Source: a virus. Taken from it: a DNA stretch of 64,000 nucleotides. Shown here in pieces: positions 63,856 to 64,000 of this stretch. Numbering within the stretch: the stretch's first letter is position 1; every line of letters begins with the position of its first letter. The notes beneath the pieces are model-generated. The model was not told the DNA's origin and did no database searches. It saw only the letters and a program-made list of their open reading frames with translations. The DNA lies in the IMG/VR virus record IMGVR_UViG_3300043570_002257, positions 1 to 64,000 of that record; one strand, given 5' to 3'. Made by a program: the position numbers and the translations under genes.

Positions 63856-64000
63856 TTGGTAAAAGCAATTAAAATCAACGCAAAGAGTAGATGCATTGAG
63901 ATTGTGGATTTAGGTCCACAACTCAGTGACATTTATGAGTTACTTGAATGTAACATTATGACTGTTGCATATCCGCAGACAGTAGAACCTACATCAGATG
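63856..64000 (+). CDS. DUF3846-like protein, cut by window edge
   Basis: Open frame from a TTG at 63856 to the right edge (48 codons). The product VKAIKINAKSRCIEIVDLG...QLSDIYELLECNIMTVAYP fits the beta-alpha start of DUF3846 phage proteins (K-x-I-x-I-N-P/A ... L-x-x-I-Y-x-L-I/L-x-C). No ATG is available in frame before an upstream stop, so TTG is the likely start. Function unknown in the family. Confidence 0.5.
   Translation, partial: MVKAIKINAKSRCIEIVDLGPQLSDIYELLECNIMTVAYPQTVEPTSD

Noticed and set aside
1-64000. Stop codon reassignment (TAG or TGA recoding), known in some crAss-like phages
   Set aside because: Long genes are intact in the standard code, and TAG and TGA both appear as real ends with tight spacing to the next gene (for example TAG at 29388-29390 and the TGA overlaps). 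No suppressor tRNA was found.
1-64000. Integrase, transposase or large virion RNA polymerase genes
   Set aside because: None of the products shows the motifs. The crAss-type RNA polymerase, if present, is expected outside the window.

Overview
The window reads as a 64 kb piece of a tailed, podovirus-like crAss-like bacteriophage (order Crassvirales) of a Bacteroidota host. The reasons are: (i) a virion block with the order IHF-like protein / PD-(D/E)XK nuclease / large terminase / portal / acidic scaffold candidate / HK97-type major capsid protein / ring and adaptor proteins; (ii) a replication block typical of the group (SNF2-type helicase, uracil-DNA glycosylase, DnaB-like helicase, Sak4-like ATPase, SSB candidate, DnaG-like primase, family B DNA polymerase); (iii) Bacteroidota-type promoters (TTG, 18-20 nt, TAnnTTTG) and AT-rich leaders mostly without Shine-Dalgarno sequences. 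TAA, TAG and TGA all end genes and no long gene is interrupted, so the standard bacterial code fits. No integrase, transposase or CRISPR array was seen. Neither end of the window is a natural end: both terminal genes are cut.

Layout. 1-23.3 kb (minus strand): late virion and packaging genes, read from right to left: a small coiled-coil protein, a GroES-like co-chaperonin, an initiator-like tRNA-Met, a second tRNA-like fold, DNA-binding proteins, nuclease, TerL, portal, scaffold candidate, capsid protein, adaptor/ring proteins, a large Cys-rich virion protein, two fibre-like proteins with a shared N-terminus (one with an FN3 domain, one with five thrombospondin type 1 repeats), a metallophosphoesterase and further tail proteins. 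23.4-24.5 kb (plus): a hotdog acyl-CoA thioesterase and two small genes. 24.5-24.9 kb: one minus gene. 24.9-25.4 kb: a hairpin-rich divergent intergenic region. 25.4-31.3 kb (plus): early-looking small genes, a tandem pair of paralogues each ending in a strong terminator, a 0.7 kb non-coding stretch packed with hairpins and two tRNA-like folds, a membrane-anchored glucosaminidase and small DNA-binding proteins. 31.4-35.5 kb: a MoxR/CobS-like AAA+ ATPase paired with a von Willebrand A protein, and a stand-alone UvrD-C-terminus-like domain. 35.6-44.3 kb: about 25 tightly packed small genes, mostly unknown, with a dUTPase. 44.3-58 kb: the replication, recombination and nucleotide block. 58.1-60.2 kb (minus): lysis cassette (amidase, holin candidate, three small membrane proteins). 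60.6-64 kb (plus): class I ribonucleotide reductase, an unknown gene and a cut DUF3846-like gene.

How the parts fit. dUTPase, uracil-DNA glycosylase, dNMP kinase and NrdAB manage nucleotides. Helicases, primase, PolB, the Sak4-like ATPase, SSB candidate and PD-(D/E)XK nuclease replicate and recombine the DNA. TerL fills a capsid built from the portal, scaffold and capsid protein, and the fibres and rings complete the virion. The amidase cassette opens the cell. The least explained parts are the AAA+/VWA module, the small-gene cluster, the paralogue pair and the non-coding arrays of hairpins and tRNA-like folds.
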